Counted from the stretch's first letter, positions 17,244 through 25,873 are shown. The stretch is 64,000 nucleotides of DNA from Sulfurimonas sp. (GCF_028694605.1 NZ_JAQVKP010000010.1:1-64000); one strand, 5' to 3'. Numbers and translations: made by a program. The notes: generated by a model not told the origin, from the letters alone.

Positions 17244-17909
17244 TTAGTAAACCTCTTTTACCTCACTAAGCTCAACATACGATGAGCCAAGTTTTACATA
17301 TGTCTTGCCGCTGTCAAATTTAACAGATTCTATCGGGTAAGCGCCCATACGTGTCGTTAGGCTGTCACCGTCTGAATTTGTATATTTTGCCGAAGCATAG
17401 TAGATACCGCTGTCAAGCGCATTTCCGGCTGTATTTGTTCCATCCCATGTAAACTGATAAACACCCTTAGGATTTGTCCCGACATCAAGAGTTTTAAGAA
17501 CATTGCCGTTAACATCTGTTATCTCAATAGTTCCCTTGCTGACATTATCCGGAAAGTACATCTCAAATGTGGTATCAGCACCCTCATCAAGCACAATTGC
17601 ATTGCTTCCAAGGTCTGCTGTTTTGCCGATTGCGGCAATAGTACTAAACTGCTGTGTAGTACCGAGTGCGGCAGCTAAATCTGAGAGTGCTTTATTGGTA
17701 TTATCGGTTGCTTCAAGCGTAGCAAGCTGTGATGTTTGCGTCAAAATCTTCTCGCTGTCCATAGGCTCTGTCGGGTCTTGGTTTTGAAGCTCCACCAAAA
17801 GAAGCGTCATAAAGTCATCTTTGCCTAAAACTGATTTATCTTTCGTTGCAGTTGCTGCAACATACTCTGCATTTGTAGCCGCATTTAAACCTGTTGATGT
17901 AATTGCCAT
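17244..17909 (-). CDS. flgD: Flagellar hook capping/assembly protein FlgD
   Basis: A 221-residue scaffold protein that caps the growing hook. The conserved N-terminal block is GKDDFMTLLLVELQNQDPTEPMDSEKILTQTSQLA, recognisable as FlgD. A FlnID/FlgD Ig-like region follows (GVYQFTWDGTNTAGNALDSGIYYASA), with a Tudor-like C-terminus. It is located directly between fliK and the hook gene on the same strand, as in Campylobacter. It is translated 10 nt after the fliK stop and is probably expressed from the sigma54 promoter upstream of fliK. Confidence 0.92.
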   Translation of the reverse strand: MAITSTGLNAATNAEYVAATATKDKSVLGKDDFMTLLLVELQNQDPTEPMDSEKILTQTSQLATLEATDNTNKALSDLAAALGTTQQFSTIAAIGKTADLGSNAIVLDEGADTTFEMYFPDNVSKGTIEITDVNGNVLKTLDVGTNPKGVYQFTWDGTNTAGNALDSGIYYASAKYTNSDGDSLTTRMGAYPIESVKFDSGKTYVKLGSSYVELSEVKEVY

Positions 17910-17919
17910 AATTAACCCC

Positions 17920-19536
17920 TTATATATATCTTGGAACTATAATCTCTAAAGAGCTTAGTATCTCTTCGTGCGCATCTTCATTTTCAAAGTAGTTATACTC
18001 TTGATGCGCCTTTTGCTCATTTTGTCGTTGCTGTTGCCCTGCGTTTGTACTTGCATCGCCACTCTGTGAACCGCTGCTGAAATTAAATGTAGCATTATTT
18101 ATTCCATTGTTATTTAGCTGTACTCTTAGTTCGTTGATGTTCATAGAGAGTGTTTGGATAGCTGTGTTGTTGGAGCTGATGTTCACATGCAGATTTTTGC
18201 CTCTTTGCACCACCGTCAAATCAACTTCTCCGAGGTTTTGCGGATTGAGCTGCACCTTAACCCTTGTAAAAGGAGAGCGGTAGTCATCGATGGCGCTTTT
18301 GACATCATTTGAGAGGTACTTAATCATCTGTTTTGCTTCATTTATCTTTACTTCAAGACTATCGGCTTTATTTGTCGCTATAGACTCTGACTTTGCGGAC
18401 TGCGTTTCATTTTGCTGTGATGCAAACGACTCTCCATTCAAAAGCTGCTCTAAGTTTTTGTTATCATTAGACGCACTTGGGGCAACTACCTTAGCGGTAG
18501 CGACAGAAAAATCTGCCGTTAGCGATACATTTTCGCTAGATGGTTTTTCACCGCGAAGAAGAAGCGAGAGTGTATCCTCTGCTCTCTCTTTTTGTACTTT
18601 TTGCTCTGTTTTTTGTACTACGTTGCCAACCTTGGCTTGTACAATCTGCTCCGTTGAAGTGTGTTGAAGTGCGGCTTGAGCCTTAAAAAGAGGCACTTCT
18701 TTAAGCTCTTGGGGCATCTCTCTCAATTTTTCATAGCTTCGCGCTTCTGTTTGAACAGCAACTTCACTCTGTGGGGTTACACTCTTTCGCTTCTCGTGTA
18801 CCATCTCTTTTGGCACTTCTATTTTAAGCTCTTTTTTCTCCTGCACCGTCTCTTTTGGTATCTCAGATTTAAACTCTTCTCTCTCTTGGGCAAGTTCGGC
18901 TTTCAACTCTTGTTTTACTAAAACTTCTTCTTTAGCTTTTGGAGTCTCTGCTTTGGGCTCTTTTTTCTCTTGCAGCGTCTCTTTTGGTATTTTTGTTTCT
19001 ATATCATCTTGCACAAGCGTTTGCGAGATATCTTTAGCACTGGAGCGCACCTCTTCAAATGTTATCTTAGCTATGTCAATATCAAATTTTTTAGCAACCT
19101 CAACAAGTCCTCTAAGTGTTGTCGGAAGTTCTTTTATCTCGGCTTTTTTGTAACCGTCACTCTCTTGAATTTTTGATTTGAGGTAGTTTTTGGCTTTATG
19201 AACAAGCTCTTTTATCTCCTCTTTACCCAGCGTTGCCACTACTTTAGGGTTCAACTCCAAAAACTCTTCACCGTTTTTAGGAGTTTTTTTCTCTTCGCTT
19301 TGCATAAGAGAAGCAAGTATTTGTGTTTTTGAAGAAGTTTTTTCTGTTTTTAGAGTTGTCTTTTCATCAAGCGACAAAACCAAAGAGCCATTTTGAACTG
19401 CTTTTATATCTTTTGTGTTGCCGACACCCTTTAAAAGATCAGCAAACGAGACTAAAGGTTTTTCGCTTAAAGCCGACAAATTGAACGGTAAAGACGAAGA
19501 TGAAGCCTTACTATTTTTCATATCCAGCAAAACCAT
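17920..19536 (-). CDS. fliK: Flagellar hook-length control protein FliK
   Basis: A 538-residue protein that sets hook length and switches export specificity. The C-terminal domain shows the FliK core: VKVQLNPQNLGEVDLTVVQRGKNLHVNISSNN then TLSMNINELRVQLNNNGI. The N-terminal two thirds are low-complexity and contain imperfect repeats of the type IPKETxQEKKELK between residues about 165 and 250, consistent with a ruler segment. The ATG at 19536 has a GGAGAGG site. The order fliK-flgD-flgE equals that of Campylobacter jejuni. A sigma54 promoter lies 33 bp upstream. Confidence 0.88.
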   Translation of the reverse strand: MVLLDMKNSKASSSSLPFNLSALSEKPLVSFADLLKGVGNTKDIKAVQNGSLVLSLDEKTTLKTEKTSSKTQILASLMQSEEKKTPKNGEEFLELNPKVVATLGKEEIKELVHKAKNYLKSKIQESDGYKKAEIKELPTTLRGLVEVAKKFDIDIAKITFEEVRSSAKDISQTLVQDDIETKIPKETLQEKKEPKAETPKAKEEVLVKQELKAELAQEREEFKSEIPKETVQEKKELKIEVPKEMVHEKRKSVTPQSEVAVQTEARSYEKLREMPQELKEVPLFKAQAALQHTSTEQIVQAKVGNVVQKTEQKVQKERAEDTLSLLLRGEKPSSENVSLTADFSVATAKVVAPSASNDNKNLEQLLNGESFASQQNETQSAKSESIATNKADSLEVKINEAKQMIKYLSNDVKSAIDDYRSPFTRVKVQLNPQNLGEVDLTVVQRGKNLHVNISSNNTAIQTLSMNINELRVQLNNNGINNATFNFSSGSQSGDASTNAGQQQRQNEQKAHQEYNYFENEDAHEEILSSLEIIVPRYI

Positions 19537-19568
19537 AACCTCTCCTTTTTCAAAGATTTTGGAACTAT

Positions 19569-19586
19569 TAGCATTTACTATTCCAA
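19569..19586 (-). promoter_or_regulatory. Sigma54 promoter for the fliK-flgD-flgE2 operon
   Basis: Minus-strand sequence TTGGAATAGTAAATGCTA has GG and GC separated by 10 nt, as in the flgE promoter, and lies 33 bp upstream of fliK at the same distance from the start as the other. The two elements share TTGGAA and TAAATGCTA, so the assignment is mutually supporting. Confidence 0.8.
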
Positions 19587-19605
19587 TTGAGCTATAATTT
19601 TGTCT

Positions 19606-19845
19606 ATGAAATCATTGCTTCTTTTTTTGCCGTTATTGTTGTGGGCGCAAAGCCCCTTTGAGACATCGAAAAAAAATATGGATATGTCTGCTTATGAAAC
19701 AAAAAAGAGTGAAGCCAATCTGCAAGCCTCTCAAAATATAAAGATAAAATGCAGATTAGTGTGTGACAAGAAGGTATATAAAGAGCAGACGATAGCGGAT
19801 GCTATCGAATTTTATAAAAAGTCTAAAGAGTTTAGTAGGGATTAA
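19606..19845 (+). CDS. Small secreted protein of unknown function
   Basis: About 79 residues. The N-terminus MKSLLLFLPLLLWAQS is a signal peptide with a probable cleavage after WAQS or nearby. The mature part is short and charged and has two cysteines (CRLVCDK) that could form a disulfide in the periplasm. The ATG at 19606 has no ribosome-binding site, while TATAAT lies at 19593-19598, so the message may be nearly leaderless. It is divergent from fliK and its last bases overlap the convergent gene that follows. No family recognised. Confidence 0.6.
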   Translation: MKSLLLFLPLLLWAQSPFETSKKNMDMSAYETKKSEANLQASQNIKIKCRLVCDKKVYKEQTIADAIEFYKKSKEFSRD

Positions 19846-20248
19846 AACCATCCAAACATCTCAAATCATTTTGATATCGCACGCTCACACCGTCTCTTAG
19901 CTCAATCACAAGCGATTGTGTATTTTCTCCGTCAATTGGGTAACTAACCATGTGCGAGTAAAGCTCTTGGGCAAAAAACTCCGAAAACATTTTTTTAACG
20001 ATTTGAGCACCGTACTTGTCTGTATATGGAAGGACAAAAAAATAATCCGCTTTATCATTTACGATTGCATCAGAATTTCTCAAAATTTCCTTAAGAGAAG
20101 CATCAATAACAGATTGCTCTACATTTGAGAAATCACAATACAAAAGCGTAAAACTCTCTGCACGGTTTTCATCAAGCCTCTGTGCCAAACCTACCGTCAA
20201 ATCCAAAAGTTCTTTAAAATTATCAAATCCAAAATGTACTCCCGCCAT
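19832..20248 (-). CDS. Short protein resembling a degenerate GGDEF domain
   Basis: A 138-residue soluble protein without recognised catalytic motifs. The pattern LLYCDFSNVEQ, then LKEILRNSDAIVNDKADYFFVLPYTDKYGAQIVKKMF, follows the strand-helix order of GGDEF domains (LLFIDLDNFK ... LR.SD...RxGGDEFxxxLP.TD..GA), but the GGDEF signature itself is replaced by NDKADYF and the metal-binding residues are gone. It therefore cannot make c-di-GMP and might be a binding or scaffolding remnant. The resemblance is my own reading and needs a profile search. It lies 16 bp downstream of the PP-loop gene on the same strand. Confidence 0.5.
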   Translation of the reverse strand: MAGVHFGFDNFKELLDLTVGLAQRLDENRAESFTLLYCDFSNVEQSVIDASLKEILRNSDAIVNDKADYFFVLPYTDKYGAQIVKKMFSEFFAQELYSHMVSYPIDGENTQSLVIELRDGVSVRYQNDLRCLDGFNPY

Positions 20249-20264
20249 CTCTTTCCTCCAAATT

Positions 20265-21245
20265 TTACATAATTGTATAAGGTTTCAACTCATCTCTTGA
20301 AGCAAACGGTGTTGCTTCAATCTCCTCTTTTTCATCTAAAGAGAGCTTGTACGCCGTATCTTCTTTTGTTTTGCAATATGTCAAGATGATTTTTGCCGCA
20401 AGCTCTTTGTCAGCCTCTGTTGCGCTTTTGCTAAGAAGTGAATGAGGTCCGGGAAGTCCAAGCGTCTTTATGTGGTAGTACTTCTCGTTTACGATATTTT
20501 GAAGATGCACATTTTCATCTCTGTTTCTTCCCACAACAAGCTTTGCCCCATCCGGAAGTCTCAGATGGCGACCATATTTCATTACAGGGATATCTCTTAC
20601 CTCAAAAGTATCATGCTTTATAAAGTCAAACATCTTTTTGGCAAAATTCTCATCCGTCAAAAGACATCCGCCCCCAGGACTCTCAAAGTCCTTAAGACCT
20701 ATCTCTTCTACAAGCTCAAGCTGCCTATCACGGCTTCTTCCCACGATGCCCTCAAGCTTTTCTCTGTCCACCCAGCCGTTTATCTCAGCGATTGTCGGTG
20801 CAAGAGCTTTAGCAGATAGAGGACGCAACAAAAGTCCATTACAGTTGCTCTCATTAAGTACCGTCTGCATAGCCTCTTTATTTTGGCTCATCGGACGCTG
20901 CCCTAAAACCTCGCCGCTGATGAGAAAAGATGCACCCTCTGCTTCCATAACTCTCTTTGCAACCGCAAACATCTTTGCATGACAATCGATGCACGGGTTG
21001 AAGTTTTTTCCGTATCCATGTTTTGGGTCAAAAAGAACATCTTGTAAAAATTCGCTCTCAATGTCTATAATTCTCAGTTCTGCCCCGACTTGTTTGCAGA
21101 GATTGAGCATATGTTCATATCTGTCCTTGGTGCTTCCAAAGCCTGTGTTGATATTGACCGCCAAAACTTCAATGCCCTGATCTATAATAAGTTTTAATGC
21201 TAAAGTCGAGTCTAATCCGCCACTAAAGAGTGCGATTGCTTTCAT
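20265..21245 (-). CDS. PP-loop ATP pyrophosphatase, probable tRNA thiolation or related enzyme
   Basis: A 326-residue cytoplasmic protein. The N-terminal SGGLDSTLAL is the PP-loop of N-type ATP pyrophosphatases, followed by LAVNINTGF. A CIDC pair in NPCIDCHAKMF lies where MnmA/ThiI-type sulfur transferases have a catalytic cysteine. The middle region GQRPMSQNKEAM and LLLRPLSAKALAPT resembles the MnmA/ThiI group. The C-terminal half (KYGRHLRLPDGAKLVVGRNRDEN) looks like an RNA-binding NFACT-R-like module. It is usually labelled argininosuccinate-synthase-domain protein in this phylum, but the ArgG signatures are not evident. A tRNA sulfur-modification role is inference. Confidence 0.65.
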   Translation of the reverse strand: MKAIALFSGGLDSTLALKLIIDQGIEVLAVNINTGFGSTKDRYEHMLNLCKQVGAELRIIDIESEFLQDVLFDPKHGYGKNFNPCIDCHAKMFAVAKRVMEAEGASFLISGEVLGQRPMSQNKEAMQTVLNESNCNGLLLRPLSAKALAPTIAEINGWVDREKLEGIVGRSRDRQLELVEEIGLKDFESPGGGCLLTDENFAKKMFDFIKHDTFEVRDIPVMKYGRHLRLPDGAKLVVGRNRDENVHLQNIVNEKYYHIKTLGLPGPHSLLSKSATEADKELAAKIILTYCKTKEDTAYKLSLDEKEEIEATPFASRDELKPYTIM

Positions 21246-21290
21246 CTTCTTCCTTGTACTATATATAATTTCATTTTATAGAATTATACA

Positions 21291-21677
21291 CTACTTATCT
21301 CTTCTGCTTAAATTAAGTTTCACTCTTTGTTTTTCAAGCTTCTGAATCTTCTCTTTTGTGGTAGGCAGTAATAGTTTTTCAAGCTCTTCAAGCCTGCCAA
21401 ACGTTCTCATCACTTTAATAAAATTTATCATCGAGATACTCCCCTTTTGTTCATAGTTAGAGTATGTTGTTGGGGAACTTAAGCTTGCTTCTTTTGCGAA
21501 GTCGGTCTGCTTTTTATTTTGAGAAAGTCTTAGTTCTTTTGCTCTAAGTGCTAAGACCATTGCTATCTCTTCATCTGTAAGAGCAGCAAAAGCGCTATTT
21601 GGATTGAGTTTATTTTTGAGTTTTTTCTTTACTTTTACTGACGAAGCTTGCAGTTTTTTTAAAAGGTCATTGCTCAT
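21291..21677 (-). CDS. HipB-like helix-turn-helix antitoxin/regulator
   Basis: A 128-residue protein with a central XRE-type helix-turn-helix (LRAKELRLSQNKKQTDFAKEASLSSPTTYSNYEQKG region at about residues 45-85) flanked by basic ends. It shares its first base with the stop of the HipA-like gene (TAATG overlap), so the two are co-translated. As the DNA-binding partner it probably represses the operon through the palindrome at 22945-22997 and neutralises the kinase. The order toxin first, antitoxin second is reversed relative to E. coli hipBA. Confidence 0.75.
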   Translation of the reverse strand: MSNDLLKKLQASSVKVKKKLKNKLNPNSAFAALTDEEIAMVLALRAKELRLSQNKKQTDFAKEASLSSPTTYSNYEQKGSISMINFIKVMRTFGRLEELEKLLLPTTKEKIQKLEKQRVKLNLSRRDK

Positions 21678-22930
21678 TACAGTACCCCTTGTAGTGTTCT
21701 TTTGCTTGTGTGTTCTATGATTTGTTTTTGCTTTGATGGCACAACCCCATAATCTTTAAGTAGTTGTGGCAACTCATTGTCTCGCAAGTTTTTCAAATTT
21801 TGCAAAGAAGCTGCAACAAACTCTAAATCAATTGAAAATTCAGTTGCTAGTGTAGTAATATCATCAATATCAATAAGTGAAAGAGCTTTGCCATATAATG
21901 ATAGTTGATGCTCTACTGTTTGTTTTTCCCCTTTTGCAAATGTTAAGTCATAGGCGGGTGTGGCTCTCCACCGAAAATCACTATCACACATAAAAGAGAA
22001 GTTTCTACTATGATCATCTTGATTTACAAACATATAGTTAAAAAGCATTTGCAAGAAAAGTTGTTTTAAACTTCCTAATGCTCCTAATTTTACAGCAGTT
22101 CTAAGTAAATCTTCATACCCTATCATTCTTGGAATATTATAATCTAAGTGAAGTAAGCCTGCAAGTGAATGAACATGGTATCTTTTTCCACTTGGCTCTA
22201 TATCAAACCGTTTAGTCACAAAATGGTGTTTATCATCAGTTTGAACCAAATAACAATCTGCCATATCAATACCACTTTTTCTAGCAAGCCGATAATAAAT
22301 ATACTCGACTTTAGAATATGTTGATTTATTTTCATCATCATCATTTGATGTATCATCATACTTGATAATTGCATGTATAAATCCATCTTTTAGTGGTTTT
22401 GTGCGATCACCTAAAAATACCTCTTTTGTATCAAGATTTATTGCACCTACTGCTTTACTTCTAGCACCGCCTACAAATGAGTGAGCACTTATCAAAAAAG
22501 CATCTTGCAATGAATGATAATCTCCCCCCTTTTTTAACTCCTTAGCTTTTTCAAACATAGATTTTAATTCTATCGTTTCAATAAATCCATTTTCTTTTTC
22601 CATTGATGGTTCATATGTAATTGCTCCAAGTCCCCTATTCCCCATAAAAAGTAGTTTATCACTTACAGTTGGATATTTGTTGGAGTTTTGTAAAAAGAAG
22701 TTGTTCAATATTTCATTACCAAAATTCCCTGGTAATGAATCACTAATAAATCCTACAACTCTCTCAAGATGTACTAAATGTGTTGTATCTATCTCTTTTT
22801 GAGTAGAACTTAACATTAAAGGACTTACTTTATAGCACAAATCATCTACAAGTTTAAGATATACTCTATCTCCTTCTTGATACATATCTGCTATATGATG
22901 ATTAAAAATATAAATTGAAATTTTTTGCAT
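21677..22930 (-). CDS. HipA-family serine/threonine kinase toxin
   Basis: About 417 residues. It shows the HipA pattern: an N-terminal subdomain, an activation/phosphate-binding region (FLISAHSFVGGARSKA), the kinase core with KRFDIEPSGKRYHVHSLAGLLH, the catalytic loop NQDDHSRNFSFM and the metal-binding PAYDLTFAKG. HipA kinases phosphorylate GltX or other targets and slow growth. The catalytic Asp and metal Asp/Asn are present, so it looks active. The start at ATG 22930 was chosen for its AGGAGT site and family length. It is co-transcribed with the HTH antitoxin gene. Confidence 0.85.
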   Translation of the reverse strand: MQKISIYIFNHHIADMYQEGDRVYLKLVDDLCYKVSPLMLSSTQKEIDTTHLVHLERVVGFISDSLPGNFGNEILNNFFLQNSNKYPTVSDKLLFMGNRGLGAITYEPSMEKENGFIETIELKSMFEKAKELKKGGDYHSLQDAFLISAHSFVGGARSKAVGAINLDTKEVFLGDRTKPLKDGFIHAIIKYDDTSNDDDENKSTYSKVEYIYYRLARKSGIDMADCYLVQTDDKHHFVTKRFDIEPSGKRYHVHSLAGLLHLDYNIPRMIGYEDLLRTAVKLGALGSLKQLFLQMLFNYMFVNQDDHSRNFSFMCDSDFRWRATPAYDLTFAKGEKQTVEHQLSLYGKALSLIDIDDITTLATEFSIDLEFVAASLQNLKNLRDNELPQLLKDYGVVPSKQKQIIEHTSKRTLQGVL

Positions 22931-22944
22931 ATTCACTCCTAACA

Positions 22945-22997
22945 CATAAATATTTGTAATTATAGCAAATTTCACTATGTAACTACAAATATTTATG
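22945..22997 (-). promoter_or_regulatory. Promoter and operator palindrome of the hipA-hipB operon
   Basis: Two 18-nt arms, 22945-22962 and 22980-22997, are complementary at 17 of 18 positions and separated by 17 bp. On the minus strand TGCTATAAT, an extended -10, lies between and partly in the arms, with transcription expected to start shortly before the AGGAGT site. This is the layout of an autorepressed toxin-antitoxin promoter bound by a dimeric HTH protein. Confidence 0.7.
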
Positions 22998-23097
22998 ATA
23001 AAGTGAACTATCTAATTGCTTCAACAAGTTAACTTTAGAGGTGCCCTTTAACTAATGTAAGATACAATGTCATCTAAATATCCTCTTAGGACTTCAG

Positions 23098-23967
23098 ATG
23101 TCAACCAATCAAATAACTATCAAACATAACAAGCACCGTATCCACCCTTGTCCTAATGAGCAAAAACTCGCTCTTCTTAATATGTTGCTTTCTCAAAACA
23201 GCGGTTTAAGCATAGTTATTGCACTCTCCGACAACAGCCTTCTGACAAAAGAGGCTATAACAGAGCCAAACGTTACTGTTTTAAGTGATGAGGAGTTAGC
23301 GGGGTTGCCTGAACTAAAATGTGAACTGCTTATCAGCTATGACCTACCGCAAAGCGCAGAGATCTACATCTCAAGGCTATCAAAAACAACAGATAGCGCA
23401 ATTGCTATGCTTGATATAAGTGAGCAAAACAGTCTCTACCCCATAGAGACACTTCTTGGAAGAGTTATCAGACAAGAGGTTGTTACAGGCTTTGAGTATC
23501 CGGAACAACCAAAAATGAAAATAGCTCCAAAACCGTCTCTAAAGCCAAAAAGTGACGCAAAAAAGGTTCAGCGAAAACCATTCGACAAGCCAAAGCGCGA
23601 CAAAAAACCTTTTGAAAAGTCAGATAGACCAAAAAGAGAGGATGAAAAGTCGGAGCACAGATCTTTTGAAAAACCAAAATATGGCAAACCAAAAAAAGAT
23701 GGCGAGAAGTCTAAAAGCAAATCATTTGACAAGCCAAAGTACGATAAACCTAAAAAAGAGGGTGAAAAACCCAAATACGACAAAAAACCAAACAAATTCT
23801 TAGGCAAAGACGAAAATGGCAAAGCAAAATTTTCCGGCAAAAGCGGCGAGAGAAACCATCGCTACGACGGAAAACCTAAAGAGAGCACCGAAGCACCAAA
23901 AAAAGAGGGAAGAAAGATATCTATAAAAGCGTTAAAGCCAAAAGAAAACTCAGAGCCTAACTCTTAA
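23098..23967 (+). CDS. Orphan helicase C-like domain with lysine-rich tail
   Basis: A 289-residue protein in two parts. Residues 1-135 look like the second RecA domain of a DEAD-box RNA helicase reduced to its skeleton: KLALLNMLL, ISYDLPQSAEIYISRLSKT corresponding to the DxPxxxxxYxHRxGRT motif, but the final GRxGR signature is absent and there is no first RecA domain or Walker A. Residues 145-289 are disordered, made of repeated K-P-K-x-D-K-P-K-K units and very basic. It may bind RNA or ribosomes without ATPase activity. Its 3' end overlaps the convergent dnaG by 11 bases. Function unknown. Confidence 0.65.
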   Translation: MSTNQITIKHNKHRIHPCPNEQKLALLNMLLSQNSGLSIVIALSDNSLLTKEAITEPNVTVLSDEELAGLPELKCELLISYDLPQSAEIYISRLSKTTDSAIAMLDISEQNSLYPIETLLGRVIRQEVVTGFEYPEQPKMKIAPKPSLKPKSDAKKVQRKPFDKPKRDKKPFEKSDRPKREDEKSEHRSFEKPKYGKPKKDGEKSKSKSFDKPKYDKPKKEGEKPKYDKKPNKFLGKDENGKAKFSGKSGERNHRYDGKPKESTEAPKKEGRKISIKALKPKENSEPNS

Positions 23968-25609
23968 AAGGTACGAGAACTCCTCGCTTGAGCTGTGTGA
24001 TTATGCCACGCACCTTGCGAATATAAAAAGCTTTTTGTTCAAAGTTCATCTCTGTTTGCGCATTTACTTTCTTATACTCTCTCTCATAATGTTTTATCAA
24101 AAAAGCAATCAGTTCCGCTTTAAGTGCCTCTTGCGTTTGGAGCGGCTTAATTTGTTCATCTACCAAAATCGCCATAAGTACTGGATGTGCCGCCTCACCC
24201 TTGAGTGCCAGAGCAAACTCTTGTGCGTGAAACTGTAAAAGCGACGGGTCTAAAACATCTAAAATCTGATCTATAAATGCAGGATTTTCCAAAACCGTCT
24301 TGATAAGGGCAAGCTCCCACATATCTTTATGACGGCTCTTGTCTATGAGGGCTTTGTTGTGATTTACATTTGCCGTACTTGCAATCTTGACAAAAGAGGG
24401 ACTTAGTCCTAAGCGTGACGCAAGATAGGATTTGTACTCCTCCTGAAGCAGCGGCGAGAGAGTTTTTAAGTATCCGGTTGCTTCTTGCAGTGCACTCTCT
24501 TTTGCCTTTGGGTCTAAAAGATTGTAAAACGACAAAATCTCATCCAAAACAAACTCTATAAACGGACGAGGTTTGCGAAACATGGCAGATAGCTCTTCAA
24601 CAGCCCCTTTTTTGACCATATCGGCAGGGTCTTGCCCGTCAGAGAAGATAACAACACCGCCATTAAATCCGCTGACACTAAGAAGTTTTGACGCTTTGAG
24701 TGCAGCCGTACGCCCAGCTCTGTCGCCGTCATAAGCCATGATGATTTTTGGCTCGCCTTTGCGCAAAAGGGGAAGGTGCTCAGGAGTAAGTGCAGTCCCC
24801 AAGGTCGCCACGGCGCTGGTAAAGCCAGCCTGATGAAGCATGATAACATCAAGATACCCCTCTGTGATGATTATCTCTTTTATCTTATGGATGGTTGTTT
24901 TTGCATGATGGTAGGCGTAAAGAAGCCTTGATTTGTTAAAGTATGGCGTCTCAGGTGAGTTTATATATTTTGCCTGATGTCCCGTTATGGTTCTGCCGCC
25001 AAAACCGACTATTGTACCATTTGGCGAATGAATCGGAAATGTGATGCGCTCTATAAATCTCGCAAAAACTCTCTTCCCCTCATACCCGACAATGCCCATC
25101 TCTATGGCTTCGTTCATATTTAAAAACTGAGAGTTTATGTAGTTTATAGTGGCATTAGAATCGGGCGCGTACCCTACACCAAACTTTTCCAAACTGCTCT
25201 CATAGATACCGCGTTCTTTGATATAAGAGAGAGCCTGTTGATTTTTGACAAGCAAAGAGTGGTACCACGCATCTATCTTTTGCATAATCCCCGAGTGAGG
25301 TTTGTTTTTTTTAACATCGCTGTATGAAAGAGAGAAGTTATAGACAGAGGCAAGTTTTTCCAAAGCTTCCGGATAGCTTAGTTTTTCATGCTCCATTACA
25401 AACTTGATGCTATCGCCTCCCGCCCCACAGCCAAAACAATGATATATCTGCTTTGAGGGACTGACAACAAAAGAGGCGCTCTTCTCCTCGTGAAACGGGC
25501 ACGGCGCTTTGTAGTTTGCGCCTGATTTTTTCAGTTCAAGATAAGAGCCTACAACATCAACAATATCAAGGCGTGCTTTGAGAGCTTCAATGGAATCTTG
25601 GTTTATCAT
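23957..25609 (-). CDS. dnaG: DNA primase DnaG
   Basis: A 550-residue primase that makes RNA primers for replication. The N-terminal zinc-binding domain has CPFHEEKSASFVVSPSKQIYHCFGCGAGGD, followed by the RNA polymerase domain with FGGRTI and the TOPRIM motifs TEGYLDVI and AYDGDRAGR. The C-terminal part is the helicase-interaction region. Length is typical of Campylobacterota primases. The start at 25609 gives the normal N-terminus (MINQDSIEALKARLDIVDVVGSYL region). Confidence 0.95.
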   Translation of the reverse strand: MINQDSIEALKARLDIVDVVGSYLELKKSGANYKAPCPFHEEKSASFVVSPSKQIYHCFGCGAGGDSIKFVMEHEKLSYPEALEKLASVYNFSLSYSDVKKNKPHSGIMQKIDAWYHSLLVKNQQALSYIKERGIYESSLEKFGVGYAPDSNATINYINSQFLNMNEAIEMGIVGYEGKRVFARFIERITFPIHSPNGTIVGFGGRTITGHQAKYINSPETPYFNKSRLLYAYHHAKTTIHKIKEIIITEGYLDVIMLHQAGFTSAVATLGTALTPEHLPLLRKGEPKIIMAYDGDRAGRTAALKASKLLSVSGFNGGVVIFSDGQDPADMVKKGAVEELSAMFRKPRPFIEFVLDEILSFYNLLDPKAKESALQEATGYLKTLSPLLQEEYKSYLASRLGLSPSFVKIASTANVNHNKALIDKSRHKDMWELALIKTVLENPAFIDQILDVLDPSLLQFHAQEFALALKGEAAHPVLMAILVDEQIKPLQTQEALKAELIAFLIKHYEREYKKVNAQTEMNFEQKAFYIRKVRGIITQLKRGVLVPFKS

Positions 25610-25650
25610 AGAAGGGATTATACAGAAGTGATAGTTAAAAGGAAATTGTA

Positions 25651-25684
25651 CTAAAATAGGTTAACGGTAAAAAACCTATTTTAG
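25651..25684. terminator. 12-bp perfect hairpin between dnaG and the small secreted gene
   Basis: CTAAAATAGGTT at 25651-25662 pairs with AACCTATTTTAG at 25673-25684 around a 10-nt loop. It lies 24 bp after the stop of the 43-residue gene on the minus strand and before dnaG, so it probably ends that short transcript; runs of T are weak. Confidence 0.55.
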
Positions 25685-25707
25685 AAGGAGAAATAAAAGT
25701 CCAGATA

Positions 25708-25839
25708 TTAGTGAATATCTGTAGTCGGGTGATTAGGTTTGCTAATCGGTGTTTGTGTTTCTTGAGTGTCGTAGTGAACTACGTTGTCAGCTTGGAGGGC
25801 ACCTAACAATATTGTGATTGTCAAAATGATTGTTTTCAT
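25708..25839 (-). CDS. 43-residue secreted peptide
   Basis: An ATG at 25839 with AAGGA seven bases upstream opens a 43-codon frame ending in TAA at 25708. The N-terminus MKTIILTITILLGALQA is a typical signal peptide with an A-x-A-like cleavage site; the mature part of about 26 residues is polar, with histidines (HYDTQ, NHPTTDIH) and no cysteine. It lies alone between dnaG and rpsU with a hairpin after the stop. The upstream AT-rich region contains TGAGAATAA motifs like those in Fur boxes. Function unknown. Confidence 0.6.
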   Translation of the reverse strand: MKTIILTITILLGALQADNVVHYDTQETQTPISKPNHPTTDIH

Positions 25840-25873
25840 TCTGTTTTCCTTGGTAAGAACGCATTACGCTCTA

